A stretch of DNA of 64,000 bases from Oscillospiraceae bacterium (GCA_017436955.1 JAFSCD010000003.1:124001-188000); one strand, 5' to 3'. Shown: positions 40,505 through 50,730, counted from the first letter of the stretch. Notes: generated by a model from the sequence alone, not told the origin. Made by a program: numbers and translations.

Positions 40505-42340
40505 TTGAATATTCTACAGAAGATCCACAGCCACAGCGATCTGTCCGCGCTTGACGCCAAAGAGCGCCACGAGCTTTGCGTGCAGATCCGGCAGTTCCTC
40601 ATCAATAACATCTCCAAGACCGGCGGTCATCTTGCCTCCAATCTGGGTGTTGTGGAGCTGACAGTGGCGATCGAAACCGTATTCAATACTGAAAAAGACC
40701 GTCTGGTTTTTGATGTCGGTCATCAGTCTTATGTCCATAAGCTGTTGACCGGTCGCCAGGCGGATTTTGCGCAGCTTCGGCAATTTGGCGGTATCGCCGG
40801 ATTCCCCAAGCCCAGCGAAAGCGACACCGATGCCTTCGTTGCCGGTCACGCCTCCAATTCCGTATCCATCGCATTGGGTATGGCACGGGCAAGGACCCTG
40901 CTGGAGGATGATTATAACGTTGTTGCCGTCATCGGCGACGGCGCCGCCACCGGCGGTATGGCGTACGAGGGCTTGAATGACGCTGCTGACAGCGGTGAGC
41001 CCATCGTGGTTATCCTCAACGACAACGAAATGTCCATCGACCGTAATGTGGGTGGCTTTGCCCGGCATCTGTCCCGGCTTCGCACCAAGGAAAAGTACCT
41101 GACCACCAAAGCGCATTACCGCAGCTTCTTAAACAGAGTCCCCGGCGGTAAGTTCATCTACCGCATCACCAGCCGTATGAAGGATTGGCTGCGGCGTTCC
41201 CTGCTTCCCACTACGATCTTCGAGAATATGGGCTTTACCTATCTCGGTCCCGTGGACGGTCACGATACGGAGAGCCTGATCTCCCTGCTTCAGTACGCAA
41301 AAGAGCGGCGTGCGCCGGTGCTTGTCCACGTACTGACCCAAAAGGGAAAGGGATATAAATTCGCAGAGAGCAGCCCCTCCAAATTTCATGGAGTCGGCTC
41401 CTTTGACCCCGAATCCGGTATGTCGCCGGAGAAGGGGAATGCCACTTTCTCCGATACTTTTGGCGCGAAGCTGGTGTCGCTTGCGGAAGAAAACAGCCGC
41501 ATTTGCGCCATTACCGCTGCTATGCCTGCCGGAACCGGGCTGCTGAAATTCAAGGAAGCCTTCCCGAACCGGCTGTTTGACGTGGGTATTGCGGAAGAAC
41601 ACGCGGTTTCTATGGCCGGCGGTCTTGCCAAGCAGGGTATGGTGCCGGTGGTTGCCGTATATTCCACCTTCCTGCAGCGTGCGTACGATCAGCTTCTGCA
41701 GGACATCGCTATGCTGAAGCTCCACGTGGTTTTCGCTGTGGATCGGGCAGGTCTTGTGGGTGAGGACGGTGAGACCCATCACGGTGTATTCGATGTTGGC
41801 TATCTGCGGCAGATACCCGGTATGACCCTTCTGGCGCCTGCAAGCTGCGCGGAACTGGAAGCGATGCTGGACTACGCCGTGAATAAATGCACCGGTCCTG
41901 TAGCCATCCGCTACCCCAGAGGCGGCAACGGCGCGTACACAGAGGCACAGTTTGACGCTTCCGGTATTGTGAAGCACAGAAGCGGCAAGGATTGCGCCAT
42001 TATTACCTACGGCACGCTGATCGATCAGGCGCTTGCAGCCGCTGATATTCTTGCCCAGCAGGGGACCGAAGCCAGCGTCATTCGCCTTACTGCTTTGAAT
42101 CCGCTACCTGTGGATGCCCTGAAGGCTGCCATTGGCGATATTCAAAATGTATTTGTGGTAGAAGAAGCCTGCACCGGCTCCGGTATCTGCGCTGTTGTCA
42201 GCCACGATGTACGCAAATGCACCGGCATTGATCTTGGCGGCGAATACGTGACCCACGGCAGCATCGCCCAGCTTTATAAAAAGCACGGTCTGGATGCAGC
42301 ATCCGTGGCACAGAAGATCCGGGAGGTGCTTGCTCTGTGA
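40505..42340 (+). CDS. dxs: 1-deoxy-D-xylulose-5-phosphate synthase
   Basis: First enzyme of the MEP isoprenoid pathway, TPP- and Mg-dependent, about 611 aa. Typical parts: SKTGGHLASNLGVVELT, FDVGHQSY, the TPP motif from GDGAATGGMAYEGLNDA to NDNEMSI, GIAEEHAVSMAGG, DRAGLVGEDGETHHG and RYPRGG. A TTG at 40505 gives the best start (MNILQKI); no ATG is available and the Shine-Dalgarno is weak, so translation is probably coupled to oapA. It overlaps tlyA by 4 nt. Confidence 0.95.
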   Translation: MNILQKIHSHSDLSALDAKERHELCVQIRQFLINNISKTGGHLASNLGVVELTVAIETVFNTEKDRLVFDVGHQSYVHKLLTGRQADFAQLRQFGGIAGFPKPSESDTDAFVAGHASNSVSIALGMARARTLLEDDYNVVAVIGDGAATGGMAYEGLNDAADSGEPIVVILNDNEMSIDRNVGGFARHLSRLRTKEKYLTTKAHYRSFLNRVPGGKFIYRITSRMKDWLRRSLLPTTIFENMGFTYLGPVDGHDTESLISLLQYAKERRAPVLVHVLTQKGKGYKFAESSPSKFHGVGSFDPESGMSPEKGNATFSDTFGAKLVSLAEENSRICAITAAMPAGTGLLKFKEAFPNRLFDVGIAEEHAVSMAGGLAKQGMVPVVAVYSTFLQRAYDQLLQDIAMLKLHVVFAVDRAGLVGEDGETHHGVFDVGYLRQIPGMTLLAPASCAELEAMLDYAVNKCTGPVAIRYPRGGNGAYTEAQFDASGIVKHRSGKDCAIITYGTLIDQALAAADILAQQGTEASVIRLTALNPLPVDALKAAIGDIQNVFVVEEACTGSGICAVVSHDVRKCTGIDLGGEYVTHGSIAQLYKKHGLDAASVAQKIREVLAL

Positions 42341-43140
42341 AAATTAAGAAGAGATTGGATGTCCTCCTGACGGAACGTGGCTTTTTCGACAGCCGTTCCA
42401 AAGCCCAGGCCATCATTATGGCAGGGCAGGTCTATGTAGACGGACAAAAGGCAGACAAGCCCGGCATTTCCTACGAAGAAACCGTGGATATCGAGGTCCG
42501 TGGCGAAAGCTGCCCATATGTCAGCCGGGGCGGATTGAAGCTGGAAAAGGCGCTGCGTGATTTCGGTGTTGATCCTACCGGCTTCGTTTGCAGCGATTCC
42601 GGCGCATCCACCGGCGGTTTTACCGATTGTCTGCTGCAGCAGGGCGCCAGCAAGGTTTTTGCCATCGACGTTGGTTACGGCCAGCTGGATTGGAAGATCC
42701 GCAGTGACCCCCGTGTAGTGGTTATGGAGCGCACCAATATCCGCTATGTGACCCCGGAAGACCTGGGAGAAGCGCTGGATCTTTCGGTGATCGACGTGAG
42801 CTTTATCTCGCTGAAGATCGTTTTACCTGCCATCAAGGCGCTGCTGAAGGCCACCGGTCAGGTGCTTTGCCTGATAAAGCCCCAGTTTGAAGCCGGCAGG
42901 GAAAAGGTAGGGAAGAAGGGCGTCGTCCGCGACCCCGAGACCCATAAGCAGGTGCTGGACGATTTTGTCGCTCTGGCGCATCAGCTTGATTTTACCATCC
43001 TCGGTCTGACGTTTTCTCCCGTGAAAGGACCTGAGGGAAATATTGAATTTTTGGGGCATCTTACCCTGGCTGACAGTGACAGCATTACGCCGGATACTGC
43101 CCGGGTCGTTGCCGATGCCCATACTGCACTAAAGGGGTGA
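42337..43140 (+). CDS. tlyA: TlyA-family rRNA 2'-O-methyltransferase
   Basis: A 267-aa protein: N-terminal S4 RNA-binding domain (about 1-60, RLDVLLTERGFFDSRSKAQ) and an FtsJ-type methyltransferase with DSGASTGGFTDCLLQQGA and IDVGYGQLDW. Family members methylate rRNA in both subunits. GTG start overlapping dxs. It is the standard neighbour of dxs, nadK and recN. Confidence 0.94.
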   Translation: MKIKKRLDVLLTERGFFDSRSKAQAIIMAGQVYVDGQKADKPGISYEETVDIEVRGESCPYVSRGGLKLEKALRDFGVDPTGFVCSDSGASTGGFTDCLLQQGASKVFAIDVGYGQLDWKIRSDPRVVVMERTNIRYVTPEDLGEALDLSVIDVSFISLKIVLPAIKALLKATGQVLCLIKPQFEAGREKVGKKGVVRDPETHKQVLDDFVALAHQLDFTILGLTFSPVKGPEGNIEFLGHLTLADSDSITPDTARVVADAHTALKG

Positions 43141-43145
43141 ACTGT

Positions 43146-44006
43146 ATGAAAAATATCATATTAACGCCCAATCCCTATCGGGACAAAGGTTTTCAGACCG
43201 TGCGGGAAGCCAAGCGGATCTTAGAGGAATCCGGAGTTACCTGCAAGATCTGCCTGCCTTTTGAGGTGGATTCCACCTTCGTTTTACCCACTGATCTGCA
43301 GTTTTCCCGGCTTGACCGGGAGATCCACCACTGCGACCTTGTGATCTGCTTCGGCGGTGACGGCACCATTTTGCACATGGCAAAGACCGCCACCAAAGCC
43401 GGCATCCCCATTTTGGGTGTCAACATCGGCACCATGGGCTTTATGGCAGAGCTGGAATCCACCGAGCTAGCGCTTCTTCGCAAGCTGGCAGACGATCAGT
43501 ATTCCATCGACCGCCGGCTGATGCTGGACGTGATCATCCAGCGCAATCAGGACATTATCTTCCACGATATCAGCCTGAACGACGTGGTGGTAACCAAGGG
43601 CGCTGTGGCACGAATTATGAATTTGAGTGTGGAGTGTGACGGCGTTGAGGCCGTTTCCTTCGGCGGTGACGGTGTAATTGTGGCAACACCCACCGGCTCT
43701 ACCGCCTACAGCTTGTCCGCCGGTGGCCCCATCGTGGAGCCGGAGGCTGACAGTATGCTGATAACCCCCATTTGCGCCCACGATATCGTCAGCCGCTGTA
43801 TCGTGACCTCCGGCAAACGGGTGATTACCGTTAAGATGTTCAACAGCACCAAGCGCAACGCATTTTTGAGTGTGGATGGCGGCAAGGCGTTCCGCCTGAA
43901 TCCCGAGGATCAGGTGGTCGTCCGCAAATCCAAGCTGGAGACCAAGCTGCTGCGTTTGAAAGACCGCAGTTTTTACGACGTTGTCAATATGAAGTTCAGA
44001 AGTTGA
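43146..44006 (+). CDS. nadK: NAD kinase
   Basis: Phosphorylates NAD to NADP, about 286 aa. Motifs: FGGDGTILHMAK (GGDG) and TPTGSTAYSLSAGGPIV. ATG 43146 is preferred; it is 7 nt after GGGGTGA, while GTG 43137 overlaps the tlyA stop. Confidence 0.96.
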   Translation: MKNIILTPNPYRDKGFQTVREAKRILEESGVTCKICLPFEVDSTFVLPTDLQFSRLDREIHHCDLVICFGGDGTILHMAKTATKAGIPILGVNIGTMGFMAELESTELALLRKLADDQYSIDRRLMLDVIIQRNQDIIFHDISLNDVVVTKGAVARIMNLSVECDGVEAVSFGGDGVIVATPTGSTAYSLSAGGPIVEPEADSMLITPICAHDIVSRCIVTSGKRVITVKMFNSTKRNAFLSVDGGKAFRLNPEDQVVVRKSKLETKLLRLKDRSFYDVVNMKFRS

Positions 44007-44016
44007 GGTTAGAATT

Positions 44017-44469
44017 ATGAAGAGTCAAAGACAGGCAAAAATTATGGAGATCATCTCCAACAGAGATATCGAGACCCAGGAGCATCTGCTGCTGGAACTG
44101 AATAAGGCAGGCTTCCGCAGTACCCAGGCTACCATTTCCCGCGACATTAAGGAGCTTCGTATCGTAAAGGAGCTGACCAGCTTCGGTACTTACCGCTATA
44201 CCGCCGCATCCAGCGAAGTCACCGGCACGTTTTCCAGCAAGCTGAACACCATTTTCCGTCAGTGCATCACCCGGTATGACTACGCTATGAATATGGTGGT
44301 GATCCACACGCTGCCCGGTTTGGCTTCTGCCGCCGCATCCGCTGTGGATTCCATGAATATGAGCGTCGTTGTGGGCACGCTTGCCGGCGATGATACCGTA
44401 TTTATCGTAATGCGGGATATGAATGCCGCGGCCGCCTTTTGCGGTGAGATCCAGAATCTGCTGGATTGA
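44017..44469 (+). CDS. argR: Arginine repressor
   Basis: Arginine-responsive regulator, 150 aa. N-terminal winged helix with STQATISRDIKELRIVK, C-terminal hexamer and arginine-binding domain with GLASAAASAVDSM, VVGTLAGDDTVFIV. It is in the usual position before recN; no arginine genes are in the window. Confidence 0.96.
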   Translation: MKSQRQAKIMEIISNRDIETQEHLLLELNKAGFRSTQATISRDIKELRIVKELTSFGTYRYTAASSEVTGTFSSKLNTIFRQCITRYDYAMNMVVIHTLPGLASAAASAVDSMNMSVVVGTLAGDDTVFIVMRDMNAAAAFCGEIQNLLD

Positions 44470-44490
44470 TTCTTACGGGAGGAGTACGCC

Positions 44491-46137
44491 ATGCTGAGCC
44501 TTCTGCATATTGAGAATATCGCGGTCATTGAGCGGGCGGAAATCTCCTTCGGCCGTGGTTTTCACGTGCTCACCGGCGAGACCGGTGCCGGTAAATCCAT
44601 CCTGATCGACGCCATTTCCGCCATTCTGGGCGAGCGTTCTTACCGGGATATGATCCGTACCGGCGCCGACAAGGCCTCTGTCCGGGCGGTATTTTCGGAT
44701 GTACCGGAGTATCCCTGGTTCCGGGAAAACGGCGTAGAATACGACCCCGAGGTTATGATCCAGCGGGATATTTACTTAGACGGCAGAAACACCTGCCGGG
44801 TCAACGGAACCCCGGTGACCGTTACCATCTTGCGCAAGCTGGGCATCCAGCTTATCAATATCCACGGTCAGCACGATAGTGCATCTCTGTTTGACGAGAA
44901 CAATCATCTGCGCTATTTGGATGATTTTGCTGAAAACAGTCCCTTATTGGAAACTTATGCCGAGAAATTCGCAGCGGTCGTTGCCCTGAATAAGGAGATT
45001 GAGCGCTTCTCCATGGACGAGGGCGAGAAGCTGCGCAAGCTTGAAATGCTGAAGTTCCAGATCGCTGAAATCGAAAAGGCAGAGCTTACGGCGGGTGAGG
45101 ACGAAGCGCTGGAGCAGCGGCGCAAGGTGCTGCAGAACGCCGAGAAGCTGTCCGACGGTCTTAACAGCGCTGTAGAGAGCCTCTACGGCGGCGATGATAC
45201 CGACGGTGCCATTTCCCTTATCAGCACGGCACAGCGCGATATCGCCCGTCTGAGCCGCTACACAGACAGCTTTGATGCCCTGCAGGAAAAGCTGACGGAT
45301 CTGATGTATTCCCTGCAGGATGCAGCCGATGAGCTGCGCGCCCATCGGGATGGTCTTTCCTATTCCGGCGATGAGCTGGAGCAGATCGAAACCCGGCTGG
45401 ATGTGATCCACCGTCTGCGCCGCAAGTACGGTGCCGATTGCGCCGAGATCCTTGCTTACCTGGAAAATGCCAGAAGGGAACTCGATGAGATCGAATTTTC
45501 CGACGATCATCTGGAAAAGCTGAAGCGTAAGCTGCTGAAGGCTGAAAAGGAAGCCTGGGACGCAGCCTACGCCCTTCGTGACAGCAGAATCGCTGCGGCA
45601 GAAACACTGTCTGCCCGGATCTTGGATGAGCTTTCCCAGCTGGATATGCCGAAGGTGCAGTTTTCCTGCCAGTTTACGGAGTTGGAGCTGACCGCCAACG
45701 GTGCCGACGGCGTGGCATTTTATATGTCTGCCAACGCCGGCGAAGCCCTGAAGCCCATGAGCAAGGTTGCTTCCGGCGGTGAGCTGGCGCGGATCATGCT
45801 GGCGATCAAAAATGTGCTTGCCCAGCAGGATCAGGTGCCGACCCTGATCTTCGACGAGGTGGACACCGGCGTTTCCGGCAGAGCCGCGGTCAAGGTGGCT
45901 GAAAAGCTCCACGCCATCGCCGGCACGAAGCAGGTGCTTTGCGTTACCCATTTGCCCCAGATCGCCGCAAGAGGTGACAATCACATGCTGATCTCCAAAT
46001 CCGAGCGGGACGGACGCACTTACACCACCGTCACACCGCTGGATCGGGAAGGTCGCAAACAGGAGCTTGCCCGGATCATCGGCGGCGCGCATATCACAGA
46101 AACCACCCTCAAGAGCGCAGAGGAAATGCTGCAATAA
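44491..46137 (+). CDS. recN: DNA repair protein RecN
   Basis: SMC-like ATPase for double-strand-break repair, 548 aa. Walker A GETGAGKSI (about residues 29-37), long central coiled coil, signature ASGGELARIMLAIK, Walker B LIFDEVDTGVSG. GGGAGGAG before ATG 44491. It ends the isoprenoid/repair operon. Confidence 0.97.
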   Translation: MLSLLHIENIAVIERAEISFGRGFHVLTGETGAGKSILIDAISAILGERSYRDMIRTGADKASVRAVFSDVPEYPWFRENGVEYDPEVMIQRDIYLDGRNTCRVNGTPVTVTILRKLGIQLINIHGQHDSASLFDENNHLRYLDDFAENSPLLETYAEKFAAVVALNKEIERFSMDEGEKLRKLEMLKFQIAEIEKAELTAGEDEALEQRRKVLQNAEKLSDGLNSAVESLYGGDDTDGAISLISTAQRDIARLSRYTDSFDALQEKLTDLMYSLQDAADELRAHRDGLSYSGDELEQIETRLDVIHRLRRKYGADCAEILAYLENARRELDEIEFSDDHLEKLKRKLLKAEKEAWDAAYALRDSRIAAAETLSARILDELSQLDMPKVQFSCQFTELELTANGADGVAFYMSANAGEALKPMSKVASGGELARIMLAIKNVLAQQDQVPTLIFDEVDTGVSGRAAVKVAEKLHAIAGTKQVLCVTHLPQIAARGDNHMLISKSERDGRTYTTVTPLDREGRKQELARIIGGAHITETTLKSAEEMLQ

Positions 46138-46147
46138 CTTGTTTTAC

Positions 46148-46176
46148 TTGACAAATCCGGATCCATTTGTTAACAT
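46148..46176 (+). promoter_or_regulatory. Promoter for the tyrS leader
   Basis: TTGACA (46148-46153), 17-bp spacer, TAACAT (46171-46176). Confidence 0.75.
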
Positions 46177-46182
46177 ACTTTC

Positions 46183-46437
46183 AACACGAAGAAGGGAAGA
46201 AGTAAGCGATTCCTTTTCCGCCAGAGAGCTGCCGGTGGGTGCAAGGCAGTGGGAAAAGCCGCCGAAATACCTCCCGGAGTGGTCTTTCTGAAATGTAAGT
46301 AGGGAAGAACGGGTGCGCCCGATAGCGCGCAGGTGTTTTTAACACTGTAAGGGTATTTCCGTGAGGGAATACCGAACCAGAGGTGGTACCACGTATTTTA
46401 CGTCCTCTGCCCGTCAGGGCAGGGGACTTTTTATTTT
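46183..46437 (+). promoter_or_regulatory. T-box riboswitch (tyrosine)
   Basis: Leader RNA that senses uncharged tRNA. The T-box core AGGTGGTACCACG is at 46381-46393, followed by the terminator. In Stem I the codon TAC (46268-46270) sits in the specifier position and matches tyrosine, the amino acid of the downstream synthetase. Low tRNA charging would favour the antiterminator and raise tyrS expression. Confidence 0.92.
46402..46436 (+). terminator. Regulated terminator of the T-box
   Basis: GTCCTCTGCCC (46402-46412), loop GTCA, GGGCAGGGGAC (46417-46427), then TTTTTATTTT. Confidence 0.92.
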
Positions 46438-46448
46438 GGAGGATAATT

Positions 46449-47672
46449 ATGAAACTGTATGATGAACTGGTTGCCCGTGGCTTGATCGCCCAGGTTACCA
46501 ATGAAGAAGAGATCCGTGAGATGATCGACAACGGCAAGGCTACTTTCTATATTGGCTTTGACCCCACCGCCGATTCTCTGCACGTAGGTCACTTTATGGC
46601 GCTGTGCCTGATGAAGCGGCTGCAAATGGCAGGCAACAAGCCCATCGCCCTCATCGGCGGCGGCACCGCTATGATCGGTGACCCCAGTGGCCGTACCGAT
46701 ATGCGCTCTATGATGACAAAAGAGGTCATCGACCATAACTGCGCCTGCTTTAAGAAGCAGATGGAGCGCTTCATCGAGTTTGGTGAAGGCAAGGCACAGA
46801 TGGTGAACAATGCCGACTGGCTGCTGAACCTGAATTATGTGGATTTCATCCGTGAGATCGGCGGCTGCTTTTCCGTCAACAATATGCTCCGGGCCGAGTG
46901 CTTCAAGCAGAGAATGGAAAAGGGTCTGAGCTTCCTGGAGTTTAACTATATGCCCATGCAGTCTTACGACTTCTACTACCTGTTCCAGCACTACGGCTGC
47001 AATATGCAGTTCGGCGGCAACGACCAGTGGAGCAATATGCTGGGCGGCACCGAGCTGATCCGCCGCAAGCTGGGCAAGGATGCCCACGCAATGACCATCA
47101 CCCTGCTGCTGAACTCCGAGGGCAAGAAGATGGGCAAGACCGCCAAGGGCGCTGTGTGGCTGGATCCCAATAAGACCACGCCCTTTGATTTCTACCAGTA
47201 CTGGCGCAATGTGGAGGATGCTGACGTCCTCAAGTGCATCCGTATGCTGACCTTCCTGCCCCTGGAGCAGATCAACGAGATGGACAGCTGGAAGGATGCC
47301 CAGCTGAATACCGCCAAGGAGATCCTGGCTTTCGAGCTGACCAAGCTCGTCCACGGTGAGCAGGAAGCAACCGCAGCCCAGAACGCAGCCAAGGCTCTGT
47401 TTGCCGGCGGCGGCGACGATGCAAATATGCCCACCACCGAGATCAGCGCCGAGCAGCTTACCGACGGAAAGATCGGTATTCTGAACCTGATGGTCTCCTG
47501 CGGTCTGGCTCCTTCCAACAAGCAGGCACGCCAGCTTGTGGAGCAGGGCGGCGTACTGGTCAACGATGAGAAGGTTCCTTCCGCGCAATTCACCGTTACC
47601 GAGGAAATGCTGCGCGAAGGCGTGAAGATCCGCAAGGGCAAAAAGGTATTCCATAAAGCAGTTTTGGCTTAA
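46449..47672 (+). CDS. tyrS: Tyrosyl-tRNA synthetase
   Basis: Charges tRNA-Tyr, 407 aa. Class I signatures: HIGH-type DSLHVGHF and KMSKS-type KKMGKT. A C-terminal S4 domain (about 345-405) is present. ATG 46449 is preceded by GGAGGA, just after the T-box terminator. An in-frame start further upstream would lie in the riboswitch. Confidence 0.98.
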   Translation: MKLYDELVARGLIAQVTNEEEIREMIDNGKATFYIGFDPTADSLHVGHFMALCLMKRLQMAGNKPIALIGGGTAMIGDPSGRTDMRSMMTKEVIDHNCACFKKQMERFIEFGEGKAQMVNNADWLLNLNYVDFIREIGGCFSVNNMLRAECFKQRMEKGLSFLEFNYMPMQSYDFYYLFQHYGCNMQFGGNDQWSNMLGGTELIRRKLGKDAHAMTITLLLNSEGKKMGKTAKGAVWLDPNKTTPFDFYQYWRNVEDADVLKCIRMLTFLPLEQINEMDSWKDAQLNTAKEILAFELTKLVHGEQEATAAQNAAKALFAGGGDDANMPTTEISAEQLTDGKIGILNLMVSCGLAPSNKQARQLVEQGGVLVNDEKVPSAQFTVTEEMLREGVKIRKGKKVFHKAVLA

Positions 47673-47689
47673 AATAATCAAATGCAGAA

Positions 47690-47720
47690 AAGGCCCCCTT
47701 TACACAAGGGGGCCTTAAAT
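47690..47720. terminator. Terminator between tyrS and dapA
   Basis: AAGGCCCCCTT (47690-47700), loop TACAC, AAGGGGGCCTT (47706-47716). Serves convergent genes. Confidence 0.88.
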
Positions 47721-47725
47721 TAGCC

Positions 47726-48595
47726 CTATATTGCCAGATATTCCGCTATTTTCTTTTGATTTTCCGGCGATAGGGAAGTCAGCGGCAGGCGGCAGCCGCC
47801 GCAATCGTAGCCGATCAGCTTCATCGTTGCTTTTACCGGAATGGGATTGACCTCGCTGAACAGCAGCTTGATAAGGGGCAAAAGCTGGATCTGCAGCTTT
47901 GCTGCCGTGGCGAAATCTTGCGACAATGCCGCCATTACCATTGCATTGGTTTCAACGGGCGCAACGTTGGACAGTACGGAAATCACGCCCTTGCCGCCCA
48001 GCGCCATAGTCGGCACCACCATATCGTCATTACCGCTCCAGACGGGCAGATCGGGACATTCCCTGCGGATCTCCGCGATTTTTGTAATGCTTGCGGACGC
48101 CTCCTTCACACCGGCGATGTTGGGGATCCGGGATAGCCGCTTATATACCGATACGGGGATATCCACGCCGGTACGCCCGGGCACATTATAGATAATTACC
48201 GGAATTTTTACCGCGTGGGCTATGGAAAGATAGTGGGCAAACAGCCCGTCATCGGTGGCTTTGTTGTAATAGGGGCTTACCACCAGCAGGGCGTCCACGC
48301 CGCATTTTTGTGCCGCGATGCTCATCTCTACCGCGTGCTGGGTTGAATTGGAGCCGGTACCGGCGATGATCAGGCAATCATCCTTCGCATAGGCCTTGCA
48401 CCTGCGAAACAGCTCCAGCTTTTCATCATCGGTAAGGGTAGGAGACTCGCCGGTTGTGCCGCATACTACGACCGCCTTTACACCGGCGTCCATCTGCCTG
48501 CGCAGGAGAATTTCCATCATTGGATAGTTGACCTTGCCCTCAAGAAACGGCGTTACCAGCGCCGTACAGACGCCGGAAAAGAGTATATTCTTCAT
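47726..48595 (-). CDS. dapA: 4-hydroxy-tetrahydrodipicolinate synthase
   Basis: Lysine and diaminopimelate pathway aldolase, about 289 aa. CGTTGESPTLTDDE, YNVPGRTGVD (Tyr), and IAGVKEAS with the Schiff-base Lys are all present. ATG 48595 has GGAGGG upstream; the open frame beyond it runs into the promoter region of queA. No other lysine genes are adjacent. Confidence 0.95.
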   Translation of the reverse strand: MKNILFSGVCTALVTPFLEGKVNYPMMEILLRRQMDAGVKAVVVCGTTGESPTLTDDEKLELFRRCKAYAKDDCLIIAGTGSNSTQHAVEMSIAAQKCGVDALLVVSPYYNKATDDGLFAHYLSIAHAVKIPVIIYNVPGRTGVDIPVSVYKRLSRIPNIAGVKEASASITKIAEIRRECPDLPVWSGNDDMVVPTMALGGKGVISVLSNVAPVETNAMVMAALSQDFATAAKLQIQLLPLIKLLFSEVNPIPVKATMKLIGYDCGGCRLPLTSLSPENQKKIAEYLAI

Positions 48596-48653
48596 AATTG
48601 CATCCCTCCGCACCATCTTATGCCCGGGGCAGGGGATCTGACAGTATTTTTTG

Positions 48654-48682
48654 TTGCTTTTCTTGCAAAAATGTCCTATACT
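48654..48682 (+). promoter_or_regulatory. Promoter for queA
   Basis: TTGCTT (48654-48659), 17-bp spacer, TATACT (48677-48682). Confidence 0.72.
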
Positions 48683-48711
48683 ATCGCTGATAGATATTTG
48701 GAGGACGCACG

Positions 48712-49734
48712 ATGAAAACAAGTGATTTTTGGTATGACCTGCCGGAGGAGCTGATCGCACAGACACCTCTGGAAAAGCGGGATTCGTCCCGTCTGCTGGT
48801 GTTGGACAGAAACAGCGGGGCAGTGGGTCATAAGCATTTTTATGATATTATTGACTATCTTCAGCCCGGTGACTGTCTGGTGATGAACGATTCCCGGGTG
48901 CTGCCTGCACGTCTGCTGGGTCACCGTCCCAGCGGTGGCGCCGTGGAGGTGCTGCTCCTGCGGGATCTGGGCGGCAAGAAATGGGAATGTCTTTGCAAGC
49001 CCGGAAGAAAGATGCAGGTGGGTAACGAGGTGATCTTCGGCAACGGCGAATTGACCGCTGTGGTGACCGAAGTAAAAGAGGATGGAAACCGTGTGGTGGA
49101 ATTCCGTTACGAGGGCATTTTCCTGGAGGTTCTGGAGCGGCTGGGCAAAATGCCGCTGCCACCCTATATCAAGGCAGAGCTGCAGGATCAGGAGCGGTAC
49201 CAAACCGTCTATTCCCGTGAGGTGGGCTCTGCGGCAGCGCCGACAGCCGGTCTGCATTTCACCAACGAATTGTTGGAAAATATCCGCAAAAAAGGCGTAA
49301 AGACCGCTTTTGTGACCTTACATGTTGGACTTGGTACCTTCCGCCCCGTAAAGGCGGAAGAAATCAGCGACCATCATATGCACAGTGAGCTGTGTATGAT
49401 AGGGGAGGAAACTGCCAAGATCCTCAACGAAACCAAGGCAAACGGCGGTCGCATCATTTGCGTTGGCACCACCTCCTGCCGCACATTGGAAAGCCTTGTG
49501 AACGATGATGGCAGCTTTGAAGCCAGGAGTACATGGACGGAGATCTTTATCTATCCCGGCTATCAGTTCAAGGCGATGCAGGGGCTTATCACCAATTTCC
49601 ACCTGCCGGAAAGCACGCTGGTGATGCTTGTCTCCGCCTTCGCCGGTCGAGAGAACGTGCTGTCCGCCTACGAGGAAGCGGTGCAGCAGCAGTACCGTTT
49701 CTTTTCCTTCGGCGATGCGATGCTGATTTTATAG
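48712..49734 (+). CDS. queA: S-adenosylmethionine:tRNA ribosyltransferase-isomerase
   Basis: Queuosine pathway: adds the epoxycyclopentanediol to preQ1 in tRNA. It is 340 aa. [14 protein letters not shown] at the start, [33 protein letters not shown] and ATG 48712 after GGAGGA. Together with tgt it shows that the organism makes queuosine in tRNA. Confidence 0.97.
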   Translation: MKTSDFWYDLPEELIAQTPLEKRDSSRLLVLDRNSGAVGHKHFYDIIDYLQPGDCLVMNDSRVLPARLLGHRPSGGAVEVLLLRDLGGKKWECLCKPGRKMQVGNEVIFGNGELTAVVTEVKEDGNRVVEFRYEGIFLEVLERLGKMPLPPYIKAELQDQERYQTVYSREVGSAAAPTAGLHFTNELLENIRKKGVKTAFVTLHVGLGTFRPVKAEEISDHHMHSELCMIGEETAKILNETKANGGRIICVGTTSCRTLESLVNDDGSFEARSTWTEIFIYPGYQFKAMQGLITNFHLPESTLVMLVSAFAGRENVLSAYEEAVQQQYRFFSFGDAMLIL

Positions 49735-49742
49735 GTTGTTTC

Positions 49743-49792
49743 GTAGGGGTCATTCACGAATGACCCACGGGCGATTCCTGAATCGCCCCTAC
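49743..49792. repeat. REP-like double-hairpin repeat
   Basis: Outer arms GTAGGGG (49743-49749) and CCCCTAC (49786-49792) flank two neighbouring 9-bp palindromes, GGGTCATTC/GAATGACCC (49747-49766) and GGGCGATTC/GAATCGCCC (49769-49788). It lies just after queA. Likely a dispersed small palindromic element; only one copy is in this window. Confidence 0.7.
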
Positions 49793-49836
49793 ATTCATTT
49801 CAATGATGTTTTGCTCATCCCACAGAGGAGATTATT

Positions 49837-50730
49837 ATGTTCGAAAAAATGAAAGCCGACCTTATGTTCCACCGTCTGCTGAAGCGCCCGGATATTGCCA
49901 AGGCATACAAGATGGTTGGCCCGGAGGATTCCTGGTACGATACCATCACTACGGTGCATAATTCTCTGGCGCAGATCCGACAGCTTCCCCACGAAGATGT
50001 TCAAATTCAAAGTGACGACGGCCTGAAGCTGCAGGCAGTGTACTACCCAAATAGCAGCGATAAAACCGTGATCTGGGTACACGGCTACACCAGCCACGCA
50101 GAACGGGAATCGGCTTTTCCCGGACTTTTTTACCGCTCTCTGGGCTTTAACGTCCTGATTCCGTATCTGCGCGCCCACGGCCCCAGTGAGGGCAAGTATA
50201 TCGCCCTGGGTGCGCTGGAGTGTGCTGACATTATGCGCTGGGTGGATTTCATCAACCAGCGCATTCCCGACGGCGAGATCGTCATTCACGGCCTGAGTAT
50301 GGGCGGCGGAATCGTGCTTGATCTCGCCACGAAGGATATGAAAAACGTCAAATGCCTGGTCAGCGACGCACCCAGCACCGATGTGGAGGGCATATTCAAA
50401 TATTCGGCAATGCATATCTTCAAGAAGGGTCACGAGAAGGTATTTGCCTTCGCAAAAATGCGTTTCGCCAGTGAATTTGGTGCTGAAACAGCCAAATTTG
50501 ACCGTATCGCAAATATTTCCGACGCAAAATATCCGCTGCTGCTGTCTGCCGGCAGTAACGAGCAAATGGATGACATTCTTTTGCGGCTCCAGCGGCGCAG
50601 CCCGATGCCGACCACTGTGGTGATCCTGCCCGGCTGCAATCACGGTAACGGAATGTACAAGCAAACGGAAATGTATCAAACCGCAATCAAAGCGTTTTTA
50701 GAAAAGAATGTAAGAGGTAGCTATGTTTAA
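49837..50730 (+). CDS. Alpha/beta hydrolase
   Basis: A 297-aa soluble serine-hydrolase-like protein: IWVHGYTSHAERES (oxyanion region), RAHGPSEGK, nucleophile elbow HGLSMGGG, acid region in SAGSNEQMDD and CNHGNGMY with a His. Similar in plan to the membrane-anchored hydrolase at 28421. It overlaps tgt by 8 nt and so is co-transcribed with queuosine genes, with no known functional link. Confidence 0.88.
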   Translation: MFEKMKADLMFHRLLKRPDIAKAYKMVGPEDSWYDTITTVHNSLAQIRQLPHEDVQIQSDDGLKLQAVYYPNSSDKTVIWVHGYTSHAERESAFPGLFYRSLGFNVLIPYLRAHGPSEGKYIALGALECADIMRWVDFINQRIPDGEIVIHGLSMGGGIVLDLATKDMKNVKCLVSDAPSTDVEGIFKYSAMHIFKKGHEKVFAFAKMRFASEFGAETAKFDRIANISDAKYPLLLSAGSNEQMDDILLRLQRRSPMPTTVVILPGCNHGNGMYKQTEMYQTAIKAFLEKNVRGSYV

